Of a stretch of 16,741 bases of DNA, positions 1-6,427 are shown piece by piece. Both the position numbers and the translations under genes were made by a program. The notes below the pieces were generated by a model that worked only from the letters and a program-made list of their open reading frames with translations, did not search any database and had not been told where the DNA came from. This stretch comes from UBA9676 sp035532275 (GTDB lineage Bacteria; Actinomycetota; Actinomycetes; Streptosporangiales; Streptosporangiaceae). Numbering within the stretch: position 1 is the stretch's first letter; every line of letters begins with the position of its first letter. Location: NCBI GenBank assembly GCA_035532275.1, contig DATKRG010000083.1, positions 1-16,741 on the forward strand. Direction: 5' to 3'.

Positions 1-1
1 G

Positions 2-295
2 GACCGGCTGCGGCCGGGCCGCCTGGGCATGGAGCGGGCACTGAGCCTGGCCGGGCAGGTGCTGGCCGAGGCCGGCTTCGAGCCCTGCCGGGACAGCCCG
101 GCCCAGCTGACCCTGCGCAACTGCCCCTTCCACCCGCTGGCTGGCCAGGCCCCGGATCTGGTGTGCGCGATCAACCATGCCTACCTGGGCGGGCTGCTGG
201 AGGGCCTGGGCGCCACGGCCGTGGCGGCGGTGGCCGACCCGCAGCCGGGGGCGTGCTGCGTCCGGCTCTCCGGCCGGGCGGCTCCCGGAAGCTAG
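2..295 (+). CDS. COG2345-type helix-turn-helix regulator, C-terminal part (5' end outside window)
   Basis: This is the last 97 codons of a predicted ArsR/SufR-like transcriptional regulator; the frame is open to the left edge, so the DNA-binding domain lies outside the window. What is visible is the C-terminal sensor domain. It carries the family signature with an NCPFH segment, then a VCAINHAYLGGLLEGLG helix, and ends in a GACCVRL strand. The cysteines (one in NCPFH, one in LVCAIN, a pair in ACC) and the nearby histidine are the positions that bind a metal or Fe-S cluster in SufR-type members. The ATG at position 29 is internal, because in-frame coding residues precede it. Function is inferred as a redox- or metal-responsive repressor; its targets are unknown. 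The stop is followed, in the same frame, by a broken pobA fragment. Confidence 0.8.
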   Translation, partial: DRLRPGRLGMERALSLAGQVLAEAGFEPCRDSPAQLTLRNCPFHPLAGQAPDLVCAINHAYLGGLLEGLGATAVAAVADPQPGACCVRLSGRAAPGS

Positions 296-480
296 AACAC
301 GGCCCAGGACGTGAGCGTCGCCGGCCTGGACACGGACCGGCCGGTCATCCGGTTCCGCCACGACGGCCGCGACGAGGCCCTTGCGTGCGATGTCGTCGCT
401 GGCTGCGACGGGTTCCACGGGGTGTGCGCGGCCGCCACCAGCCTGGCGGAGAACTACGTCGGCGCCTCGCGGCCGTGGGC
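296..480 (+). pseudogene. pobA: pobA remnant (4-hydroxybenzoate 3-monooxygenase), 5'-truncated and internally deleted
   Basis: The translated frame reads DVSVAGLDTDRPVIRFRHDG and then continues through CDVVAGCDGFHGV. This matches the middle of the FAD-dependent 4-hydroxybenzoate hydroxylase, where the canonical protein has an AGCDGFHG segment around residues 160-167. It then jumps directly to ATSLAENYVG, which corresponds to the extreme C-terminus of the same enzyme. The FAD-binding N-terminus and roughly 200 residues between the two pieces are absent, so no active enzyme can be made. The junction lies near position 430, at a GC-rich GCGGCCGC run, and the reading frame is kept across it. The open frame continues to 655 but has no recognisable homology after about 480. 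Family assignment rests on my recall of PobA sequences and is strong for both pieces. Confidence 0.8.
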
Positions 481-507
481 GGGCAGCGGGGGCGCCGTAA
501 TTGGACC

Positions 508-548
508 GCCGGGCCGGGGCCGATCGGCAGGGCGGCCCCCGGCCCGGC
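508..548. repeat. Long GC-only inverted repeat (strong hairpin)
   Basis: The left arm at 508-522 (GCCGGGCCGGGGCCG) pairs with the right arm at 533-548 (CGGCCCCCGGCCCGGC) with one bulged base and a 10-nt loop. It lies between the pobA remnant and the 3' end of the minus-strand metallo-beta-lactamase gene, so it could end transcription from either side. No T-run follows on either strand, so it is not a classical intrinsic terminator. Confidence 0.5.
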
Positions 549-557
549 CATCGGGAA

Positions 558-578
558 GAGCCGGCCCCGGCCCGGCTC
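558..578. repeat. Second GC-rich hairpin
   Basis: A 7-bp perfect stem (GAGCCGG at 558-564, CCGGCTC at 572-578) with a 7-nt loop, placed 9 bp after the larger hairpin at 508-548. The pair may act together as a bidirectional transcription barrier in the non-coding stretch 481-687, which otherwise holds no gene I can support. Confidence 0.35.
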
Positions 579-646
579 GCGGGAGACCTGGCGCCGCCTG
601 CCAAGTCGTGACTACGGATATGGCCATGCTGAAACATCATCGATTC

Positions 647-664
647 GGGTCGTGATCGCGACCC
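647..664 (-). terminator. Candidate terminator of the metallo-beta-lactamase/rhodanese gene
   Basis: A 6-bp stem (GGGTCG / CGACCC) with a 6-nt loop begins 24 nt downstream of the minus-strand stop codon at 688. On the minus strand it is followed by a comparatively AT-rich stretch containing GATGATGTTTC but no true U-tract. Position supports a terminator; the lack of a T-run makes it tentative. Confidence 0.35.
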
Positions 665-687
665 AGATCGACCACGTCCGTCCGGGC

Positions 688-2049
688 TCAGCCGCGTTCC
701 ATGGGCAGCCCCGCGGCAGCCGCGTTGGCGAAGTCGTCGTCGACGCTGACGACGCGGCGGCCTCTGGCGGCGAGCATGGACGAGGCGACCATGGAGCGGT
801 AGCCGGCGCCGCAGTGCACCCAGACCTCGCCGGGCGGGACCTCGGCGAGCCGGCCCGGCAGTTCGTGCACCGGGATGTGGACCGCCCCGGCGATGTGGCT
901 CTCCGCCCACTCCAGCCGCCGCCGGACGTCCAGCACGACCGGGCCGTCCGCCCCGGCGACGGCGGCCGCCAGATCCCCGAACTTGGCCAGCCGCAGTGAC
1001 GTCACGCCCCGCCCGCCCGCCCAGTCCCCGGGCCGGCCGGTGGCGGCCGCGGCGGGCCGGTCGATGCCGATCCGGACCAGTTCCCGCTGGGCCTGCGCGA
1101 CCTGCTCCGCCGACTCCCCCAGCAGGGTGAGTGGGGTACCCCAGGGGATCATCCAGCCCAGGTAGGTGGCGAACGTGCCATCAAGCGGGAAGCTGAACGT
1201 GCCGGGCAGATAGCCGGCCGCGAACGCGATCCTGTCACGCAGGTCGACCACCCACTCGCCGGCCTCGATCCGGCGGCGCAGTTCGGCCGCGTCGGCCGGG
1301 CGGGGCGGCGAGAGGTCGGGGCCGGCCGGCCCGGCGAGGTTGGCCGGGCCCATGTGCGCGTAGTAGGCGGGCCAGGCATCCAGCCCGGCCAGCAGCGACT
1401 CCACATAGGCCCGCTCGTCCAGGGTCAGCACCGGGTTGACGCGCTTCTCCGCGCCGATCGTGGACGACAGCGCCTGCGACTGGGTGGCCGAGCAGAAGCT
1501 GCCGAACCCGTGGGTGGGGAAGATCGGGGTGGTGTCGGGCAGTTCCCTGGCGAGCCGCTGGGCTGAGGCGTACTGCGCGTGGGTGAGCAGGTCGGTGCTC
1601 TGCGGGCCCAGCAGGTCGGTCCGCCCGGTGGAGCCGAACAGCAGCGACCCGCCGGTGAAGACCCCGGCCGCCGTCCCGTCCTGCTCCACGACATAGGCCA
1701 GGTGATTGAACGTGTGCCCGGGGGTGGCGAGCACCCGGACCCGCATGCTCACGCTGAGCTCGACCCAGTCGCCGTCGCTGACCGCTGCGCGGTCGAAGGA
1801 GACCGGGTCGGCCGCGTTGACCAGGTAGCTCGCGCCGGTGGCGCGGGCCAGCGCCAGCCCGCCGGAGACGTAGTCGTTATGCATGTGGGTCTCGGCGACG
1901 TGGGTGACCCGCACGCCCGCCTCCGCCGCCAGCGCCGTGACCCGGTCGATGTCCCGCTGCGGATCGATGACCAGGGCGGACTTCCCGTCGTGCACGAGAT
2001 AGCTGCGGTCGCCGAGCGTCGGCGTCTCGATCGGGAGCACTTCCGCCAT
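688..2049 (-). CDS. MBL-fold metallo-hydrolase with two C-terminal rhodanese domains (persulfide-dioxygenase-like)
   Basis: A 453-residue cytoplasmic protein, probably acting on persulfides or related sulfane sulfur. The N-terminal metallo-beta-lactamase domain (about 1-245) shows an HMHNDY motif at H55, H57 and D59, then PGHTFNH at H112 and H116, and a later IFPTHGFGS histidine. A first rhodanese-like repeat (about 260-345) has no catalytic cysteine. The last one (about 369-453) has the active-site loop CGAGYR starting at C413. The architecture resembles ETHE1-rhodanese and CstB/BLH-type enzymes. Two canonical MBL positions differ: HxHxDH is HxHxDY, and the TGD metal-ligand aspartate is glycine (FTGGSLL, G134). 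The ATG at 2049 is chosen because GGAAGG lies 7 nt upstream; the longer in-frame start at 2100 would begin inside the operator. The gene is divergent from a GntR regulator, which suggests local control. The exact substrate is unproven. Confidence 0.85.
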   Translation of the reverse strand: MAEVLPIETPTLGDRSYLVHDGKSALVIDPQRDIDRVTALAAEAGVRVTHVAETHMHNDYVSGGLALARATGASYLVNAADPVSFDRAAVSDGDWVELSVSMRVRVLATPGHTFNHLAYVVEQDGTAAGVFTGGSLLFGSTGRTDLLGPQSTDLLTHAQYASAQRLARELPDTTPIFPTHGFGSFCSATQSQALSSTIGAEKRVNPVLTLDERAYVESLLAGLDAWPAYYAHMGPANLAGPAGPDLSPPRPADAAELRRRIEAGEWVVDLRDRIAFAAGYLPGTFSFPLDGTFATYLGWMIPWGTPLTLLGESAEQVAQAQRELVRIGIDRPAAAATGRPGDWAGGRGVTSLRLAKFGDLAAAVAGADGPVVLDVRRRLEWAESHIAGAVHIPVHELPGRLAEVPPGEVWVHCGAGYRSMVASSMLAARGRRVVSVDDDFANAAAAGLPMERG

Positions 2050-2064
2050 GGCAGGTCCTTCCGG

Positions 2065-2079
2065 GGGGTGCCGCACCCC
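2065..2079. repeat. Palindrome GGGGTGC-C-GCACCCC in the 5' leader of the MBL gene
   Basis: A perfect inverted repeat with 7-bp arms and a 1-nt centre, just upstream of the ribosome-binding site of the minus-strand gene that starts at 2049. It may be a second operator, or a leader hairpin affecting translation. The 17-bp string 2066-2082 recurs with one mismatch at 13097-13113, upstream of the 5-oxoprolinase gene. Confidence 0.4.
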
Positions 2080-2087
2080 TCCCCGCA

Positions 2088-2116
2088 AATGTACGATCAT
2101 TCGTACCGGACAACAA
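2088..2116 (-). promoter_or_regulatory. Candidate promoter for the MBL/rhodanese gene
   Basis: On the minus strand a TTGTTG hexamer (2116-2111) is followed after 17 nt by TACATT (2093-2088), a fair match to an actinobacterial sigma-70-type promoter. Transcription would start near 2081, about 30 nt before the ATG at 2049. The 16-bp palindrome 2091-2106 lies across the spacer and the edge of the -10, where a bound repressor would block RNA polymerase. Confidence 0.4.
2091..2106. promoter_or_regulatory. Likely GntR operator: GTACGA-TCAT-TCGTAC
   Basis: A perfect inverted repeat with 6-bp arms and a 4-bp spacer in the 84-bp divergent gap between the MBL/rhodanese gene and the GntR gene. GntR/HutC regulators bind short palindromes as dimers, usually next to their own gene, so this is the natural candidate site. 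It also contains TACGAT (2092-2097), a possible -10 for the GntR gene, although I see no matching -35. Confidence 0.55.
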
Positions 2117-2133
2117 GGCGGGCGGGAGGGTCC

Positions 2134-2934
2134 ATGGCCGACCGGGCTGCGCTGGCGCCGCGGTCACTGGATCGCGGCAGCCCGCTGCCGCTGTGGGCGC
2201 AGCTGCGCGCCGACCTTGGCCGCCGGCTGGCGGCGGGCGCGTTCGACACCGCGTTCCCAGGCGAGCTTGCCCTGGTCGAGGAGTACGGCGTGAGCCGTCA
2301 CACCGTGCGGTCCGCCCTGCACGAACTCCGCGCCGAGGGTCTTGTGGTAGCCGAACGTGGCCGCCGGCCCCGGCTGGCCCGCGATCCGATCACCCAGCCG
2401 CTCGGCACGCTGTACTCACTGTTCGCCCTGGTGGAAGCGGCCGGGCTGCGCCAGACCAGCGTCGTGCGGGCCATCGACCTGCGGGCCGACGGAGTGGTCG
2501 CTGACCGGCTGCGGCTGGAGGTGTCCACACCTCTGTTCCACCTGGAGCGGCTCCGCCTCGTCGGGGACGAGCCACTCGCGCTGGACAGCGTCTGGCTGCC
2601 GGCCGACCTGGCCGCACCACTGCTCGCGGCCGACTTCACCCACACCGCCCTGTACGACGAACTCGCCGCCCGGGCCGGGATACGCCTCGATGGCGGCCGC
2701 GAGCACATCCGCGCGCTCGTGCCCAGCCGGGCCGAGCAGCGCCTGCTCGCCCTCCCCCGGTCGGTGGGGGTGCTCGCCATCGACCGGCTCGGCTACGCAG
2801 GCGGCCGGCCGGCCGAGTGGCGGCGCACCCTGATCCGCGGCGACCGGTTCTCCCTGACCGCGGACTTCTCCTCCCGCACCGGCTACCAGCTGCACCTGGG
2901 CAGCCAGTACCTGGGCCTGCGCAACGTCGGTTAG
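2134..2934 (+). CDS. GntR-family transcriptional regulator with UTRA effector domain (HutC/FarR type)
   Basis: A 266-residue DNA-binding regulator. Residues about 16-84 form the winged helix-turn-helix: PLPLWAQLRADLGRRLAAG, then FPGELALVEEYGVSRHTVRSAL and LRAEGLVVAERGRR, the standard GntR pattern. Residues about 105-250 match a UTRA ligand-binding domain, with the typical LFHLERLRLVGDEPLALD strand pair and a final segment ending in a basic-aromatic R..FSL.ADF. The ATG at 2134 has a GGAGGG ribosome-binding site 3 nt upstream, and upstream in-frame sequence is antisense to the MBL gene, so the longer open frame is not used. It is divergent from the MBL/rhodanese gene across a palindromic operator and probably represses both. 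The ligand cannot be read from the sequence; UTRA domains in general bind small metabolites such as sugars, amino acids or fatty acids. Confidence 0.9.
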   Translation: MADRAALAPRSLDRGSPLPLWAQLRADLGRRLAAGAFDTAFPGELALVEEYGVSRHTVRSALHELRAEGLVVAERGRRPRLARDPITQPLGTLYSLFALVEAAGLRQTSVVRAIDLRADGVVADRLRLEVSTPLFHLERLRLVGDEPLALDSVWLPADLAAPLLAADFTHTALYDELAARAGIRLDGGREHIRALVPSRAEQRLLALPRSVGVLAIDRLGYAGGRPAEWRRTLIRGDRFSLTADFSSRTGYQLHLGSQYLGLRNVG

Positions 2935-2944
2935 CGGGCGCTGC

Positions 2945-2961
2945 CCCGGCCCGGAGCCGGG
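2945..2961. terminator. Candidate bidirectional terminator between convergent genes
   Basis: CCCGGC (2945-2950) and GCCGGG (2956-2961) form a 6-bp GC stem with a 5-nt loop. It fills the 34-bp gap between the end of the GntR gene (plus) and the end of the glycan operon (minus). No T-run is present, so support comes mainly from its position. Confidence 0.35.
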
Positions 2962-2968
2962 CGAGCAC

Positions 2969-4066
2969 TCAGCCGAGCAGTTCGGTGTACAGACGCTGGT
3001 AGCCGGCGGCGCATCGCTGCGGCCCGAACTGTGCCCGCACCATGGCGTTCCCCCGCTCGGCCATGGCCTGCCAGCGCCGCGGCTCAGCGAGGAGCCCCGC
3101 CAGCAGCAGGCCGGCTCGCTGGATGTCGCCCGCTGGTACCCGGAGTACCGCGTCACCGAGCCCCGCGACCTGCGGCAGGTCACTGATGATCACCGGCCTG
3201 CCGGTGGCGAGCGCCTCCAGCACGATGAGCGGGATGTCAGCCTTGCCCGACAGCGTCCGCGGGATGAACAGAAGCACGTCGGTGGCGGCCAGCAGCCCGG
3301 GCATGTCGGCCACGTGGGCGCGGACGGTGATGTCGCCGAGCCCCTCGCGGTGGGCGAGCCCGGCCAGGCCCGCCGCCAGCGCCCGCCTGCGCTGCCCCGG
3401 GCGCAGGCGCATCGCCAGTACCAGCCGGAACCGGGCACCCGTCCGGCGGGCCGCGGCCGCCGCCGCGATCGCTTCGGTGGCCCCACCGCCCGGATCGTGG
3501 TGGCCGGCGAACAGCACCGTGGGGAGCCCTGTGGGCCGCGGACGGCGCGGCCATTGCGCCGGCGAAACCGCGGGGGCGATCACGCGCACGTCGCCGAAGC
3601 CGGCGTCGCGCAGCGCCTGCGCGGTCACCTGGGAGTACGCGACGGTCACGCCCAGCGGACGGGCCCGGCCGAGCAGACGTGAGTCCATCACGCCCGGCAC
3701 GGTGTGGATGACCCGGCGGTACGGGAACAGCGCCGGCCACAGCCGGGACAGCAGCGGGAACCCGGTACCCACGGTCAGGATCGCGTGCACCAGATCGGTC
3801 TGCCGCGCGAGCAGGGCTCCCGCGACGGTGACCTGCAGCCGCTCCCCGGCATGGGGCATGCCGTCCCGGGACGCGATGGGGACCGGGTGCCCCCCCGCCA
3901 GCCGCGGCGTGCGGCCCCTGGCAGGCCACCGGGTGAACCAGGTGAACTCGGTGTCCAGGATCGTGCTGGCGAGCATGGCGGCCAGTTGCTTGTCGGCCCC
4001 CTCGCTGCCTTCGAGCGGGCTGCTGGTGAGCAGCAGCACGCGCCGTGGCGGTGTGCTACCGGCCAT
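2969..4066 (-). CDS. GT4-like GT-B glycosyltransferase, last gene of the glycan operon
   Basis: A 365-residue cytoplasmic glycosyltransferase. The N-terminal Rossmann half opens with RRVLLLTSSP and contains LVHAILTVGTGFPLL. The C-terminal nucleotide-sugar half begins near VLFAGHHDPGGG (about 185) and includes the acceptor/donor segment IPLIVLEALATGRPVI ending at E284. In most GT4 enzymes an E-x7-E motif sits here. In this protein the first glutamate position is A276 (GKADIPLIVLE), so only the second glutamate is kept. The ATG at 4066 overlaps the stop of the upstream membrane glycosyltransferase by 11 nt; an upstream in-frame start would extend into that gene. It probably adds a sugar to the lipid-linked glycan made by this cluster; donor and acceptor are unknown. 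Confidence 0.8.
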   Translation of the reverse strand: MAGSTPPRRVLLLTSSPLEGSEGADKQLAAMLASTILDTEFTWFTRWPARGRTPRLAGGHPVPIASRDGMPHAGERLQVTVAGALLARQTDLVHAILTVGTGFPLLSRLWPALFPYRRVIHTVPGVMDSRLLGRARPLGVTVAYSQVTAQALRDAGFGDVRVIAPAVSPAQWPRRPRPTGLPTVLFAGHHDPGGGATEAIAAAAAARRTGARFRLVLAMRLRPGQRRRALAAGLAGLAHREGLGDITVRAHVADMPGLLAATDVLLFIPRTLSGKADIPLIVLEALATGRPVIISDLPQVAGLGDAVLRVPAGDIQRAGLLLAGLLAEPRRWQAMAERGNAMVRAQFGPQRCAAGYQRLYTELLG

Positions 4067-5609
4067 GGCTGGTCCCAGGCGGCAGCGGCAACTGGTAGAG
4101 CACGAGGTCGCCGTAGGTGCGCTCGCGGAACGAGAAGACACGCCGGCCCTGGCGGACGAGAGCGAGCACCTCGGCCGGGCTGAGATACACGTACCCCTGC
4201 GAGACCTCCGCCCACGGGACGACGACGTACCGGGCGCGCTCCCGCGACCTGTCGGCCGGTGTCACCCACCGGCCGACGTGGTATCTGCCGGGCAGCACCC
4301 ACTCGGTGACGCCGCGCTCGTTGGTGCCGTCGATCGCGATGACCGCGGCGCCGGCCGGCACGTGCGCCGCCATGTACTGGCTCAGCCGCGCGTAGCCGTT
4401 GTCCGGTTGCAGCAGCCATTGCACGTAGGTGGCGAGGTTGAGGCCGAGCGCGAGGATGACCACCGCGCTGATCGTGGCAGTCCGCGGCAGCTCACGCCGC
4501 CGCCCCAGGTGCCCGCGCCAGAGGGTGGCCGCCACCGGTACCGTCAGCAGGCTCGGGACCAGCAGCAGGTACAGTTCCTGCTCCTCCAGGGTGCCGAGGG
4601 CTAGCGCGTAACCAAGGGTCACGGCCGCGGCGATCTGCAGGAGCGCCAGCATCCGCGGCAGTGGGCCGCCCCGGCGCAGCAACAGCACGAGCGCCGTGAT
4701 AGCTAGCGCCAGCAGGGCATACGTCACACCGAAATAGGCGGCCTCCGCCGTCAGGCGGGCGGCGAGCGGCGGCGCCCCGGGCCGGTGGAACCCGGTGGCC
4801 TGGATCAGCCCCAGCAGCCGCTGGGCGCCCATGGTCTTGGCCTGCCACAGCGCGCCGATGTCCCCGGCCGCGGCCACCGCGGCCACATAGGCGGCGTACG
4901 TCGCCACGGCGACGCCCACCACGAGCAGTGTCACCGGCCGTCGCGGCCCCCAGCCGACCACGGCGGCGGCGAGCAGCGGCAGCATGGTGAGCAGGGCCGC
5001 CTCGTCCTTGGTCAGCATGGCGAGGCCGAACAGCACGCCAGTGCCGGCCGCCCCGGCGAAGACCCGCCGGGAGGGGGGCCGGCCGATCAGCGGGGCCAGC
5101 GCCAGGTATCCCAGCAGCACCCACAGCATCATCGCCGTCTCGAGCAGGACCCGGTCGTTCTGGCGGATGCAGTACGGATCCAGGGCGAAGAGCAATCCCG
5201 CCGCGGCGGCCGCGGGCAGCGAGCCTGCCCGCGCCACCAGCAGCACCAGCGCCACGGCGGTGGCCCCCGCAAGCACCGCGTTGAGCGCCCGCATCTGGTA
5301 GACCCGGGCGATCAGGTCGGGCTGGTGACCCAGCAGCCGGGCCCAGCCGGCTTCCAGATAGAAAAAGCCCGGCGGGTGCAGGAAGAATGGCTGCCCTTCG
5401 ATCCGCGGCAGCCCGCCGGAGATGACGCTGTGACCGAGGTCGGTGTAGATGACCTCATCCCCGAAGAGGTCGAACGAACGGCCGATGGCCGCCAGCCGGA
5501 TGAGCACGGTGACAACGCCGGCCGCCACGGCGACGAGGGTGGCCGCACGCACAGCGGGGGGGATGGGCCGGGCCGTCACCGGGCCCTGCCGGGTGCCGGC
5601 GGCCCTCAC
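4056..5609 (-). CDS. ArnT/PMT-like polytopic membrane glycosyltransferase (GT-C fold)
   Basis: A 517-residue integral membrane protein. After an N-terminal transmembrane helix (about 22-42), the first extracytoplasmic loop carries FDLFGDEVIYTD, in which D51-E52 match the catalytic acidic pair of GT-C enzymes. It is followed by an HPPGFFY segment, also typical of the RgtA-D/ArnT/PMT group. Many hydrophobic segments follow up to about residue 405, and then a soluble domain of about 110 residues that includes PAGAAVIAIDG. Members transfer a sugar from a polyprenyl-phosphate donor on the outer face of the membrane; the GT2 enzyme at the head of the operon is a plausible source of that donor. The start is GTG at 5609, overlapping the PIG-L stop as GTGA (4 nt), a sign of translational coupling. 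The substrate is not readable from the sequence. Confidence 0.85.
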   Translation of the reverse strand: MRAAGTRQGPVTARPIPPAVRAATLVAVAAGVVTVLIRLAAIGRSFDLFGDEVIYTDLGHSVISGGLPRIEGQPFFLHPPGFFYLEAGWARLLGHQPDLIARVYQMRALNAVLAGATAVALVLLVARAGSLPAAAAAGLLFALDPYCIRQNDRVLLETAMMLWVLLGYLALAPLIGRPPSRRVFAGAAGTGVLFGLAMLTKDEAALLTMLPLLAAAVVGWGPRRPVTLLVVGVAVATYAAYVAAVAAAGDIGALWQAKTMGAQRLLGLIQATGFHRPGAPPLAARLTAEAAYFGVTYALLALAITALVLLLRRGGPLPRMLALLQIAAAVTLGYALALGTLEEQELYLLLVPSLLTVPVAATLWRGHLGRRRELPRTATISAVVILALGLNLATYVQWLLQPDNGYARLSQYMAAHVPAGAAVIAIDGTNERGVTEWVLPGRYHVGRWVTPADRSRERARYVVVPWAEVSQGYVYLSPAEVLALVRQGRRVFSFRERTYGDLVLYQLPLPPGTSHGR

Positions 5610-6427
5610 CCGGTCCCCCCGCTCGCCAGGCTGCCGGGGAGGAAGAAGATCTCGGGGACGAGCGGGATACGGCCGCCGGGGAAGAGCGCGTGCGCCTGGG
5701 TCCGGTAGGCCCGGACCAGCTCAGCCTTGGCGTCGAGCCGTCGCGACCATCGTGCCTCGACCAGGCCGTTGCGCCGGATGAAGGCCGGGTCGGCCGGATG
5801 CCGCTGGTTGTACGGGAAGTCGCTGTAGTAGACGACCCCGGTCCCGATGCCCTCGGCGGCGGTGCGCACCAGCACGTGGTCGACATGGCCACCGACACCC
5901 AGCGGTGCCAGCGCCAGCCCAGGGCCAGAGCCTGCCAGCCGCCGGATGAGGCGGCCCGCCTCGTCCAGCGTGTGCGCGTCGGCCGCCGCGATGCGCCCGG
6001 AGATGATGTTCAGCCGGTAGACCGGGTAGATGTGCGCGAGCTCGGGCAGCAGCCTCGCCCATCGTGACCGTGCCACCGGATGGGGCCGCAGCCTGAACTG
6101 CGCCTCGGTCAGCCCGGCATGGACGCAGGTGATGCCCATCGGTTCCAGCACCGCACGGTCTTCCGCGCGGCGCTGGCGGTACAGCGTCCGCGCATCAGCG
6201 GCGCCGACCTGGTGCAGGTAGCGTCGCGCCGACAGGGTGTACGGCGGTGGGGGAGCCTCGGTGAAGAGCGTCACCACGGTGACCCGGGTGCGGCCGCAGG
6301 CGTGGATCAGCAGCGCGCCGCAGGAGAGCGCTGCGTCGTCCAGATGCGGCGACAGCACGATGAGGGGAACACCGCGCTCGATCGCCGAGGTGAGCGGGTT
6401 GGTTCCGGGACGGGCTGCTACCGGCAC
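5606..6427 (-). CDS. PIG-L (LmbE) family deacetylase
   Basis: A 273-residue zinc-dependent N-deacetylase-like protein. The hallmark SPHLDDAALSCGALL at residues 26-40 supplies H28 and D30-D31, and GGHVDHVLV at 179-187 supplies H181, D183 and H184; these are the metal-binding and catalytic positions of the PIG-L fold. Known members remove acetyl groups from GlcNAc-linked lipids or from mycothiol-type conjugates. In this cluster the likely substrate is a GlcNAc-containing glycolipid or glycan intermediate, an inference from the neighbours. No signal peptide is visible, so it should act in the cytoplasm. The GTG start at 6427 overlaps the end of the kinase-glycosyltransferase gene by 10 nt, and the stop overlaps the next gene by 4 nt. 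Confidence 0.9.
   Translation of the reverse strand: MPVAARPGTNPLTSAIERGVPLIVLSPHLDDAALSCGALLIHACGRTRVTVVTLFTEAPPPPYTLSARRYLHQVGAADARTLYRQRRAEDRAVLEPMGITCVHAGLTEAQFRLRPHPVARSRWARLLPELAHIYPVYRLNIISGRIAAADAHTLDEAGRLIRRLAGSGPGLALAPLGVGGHVDHVLVRTAAEGIGTGVVYYSDFPYNQRHPADPAFIRRNGLVEARWSRRLDAKAELVRAYRTQAHALFPGGRIPLVPEIFFLPGSLASGGTG

Noticed and set aside
481..655. Continuation of the open frame after the pobA remnant
   Set aside because: No homology is recognisable after SLAENYVG, and the residues are a Gly/Pro/Arg-rich readout of the hairpin DNA.
1579..2133. Upstream extension of the GntR frame
   Set aside because: It is antisense to the MBL/rhodanese gene, and a good ribosome-binding site with ATG at 2134 marks the true start.
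3042..4604. A 520-codon plus-strand open frame opposite two glycosyltransferases
   Set aside because: Low-complexity Arg/Ser/Pro/Ala translation without motifs; both minus-strand genes beneath it have clear family motifs.
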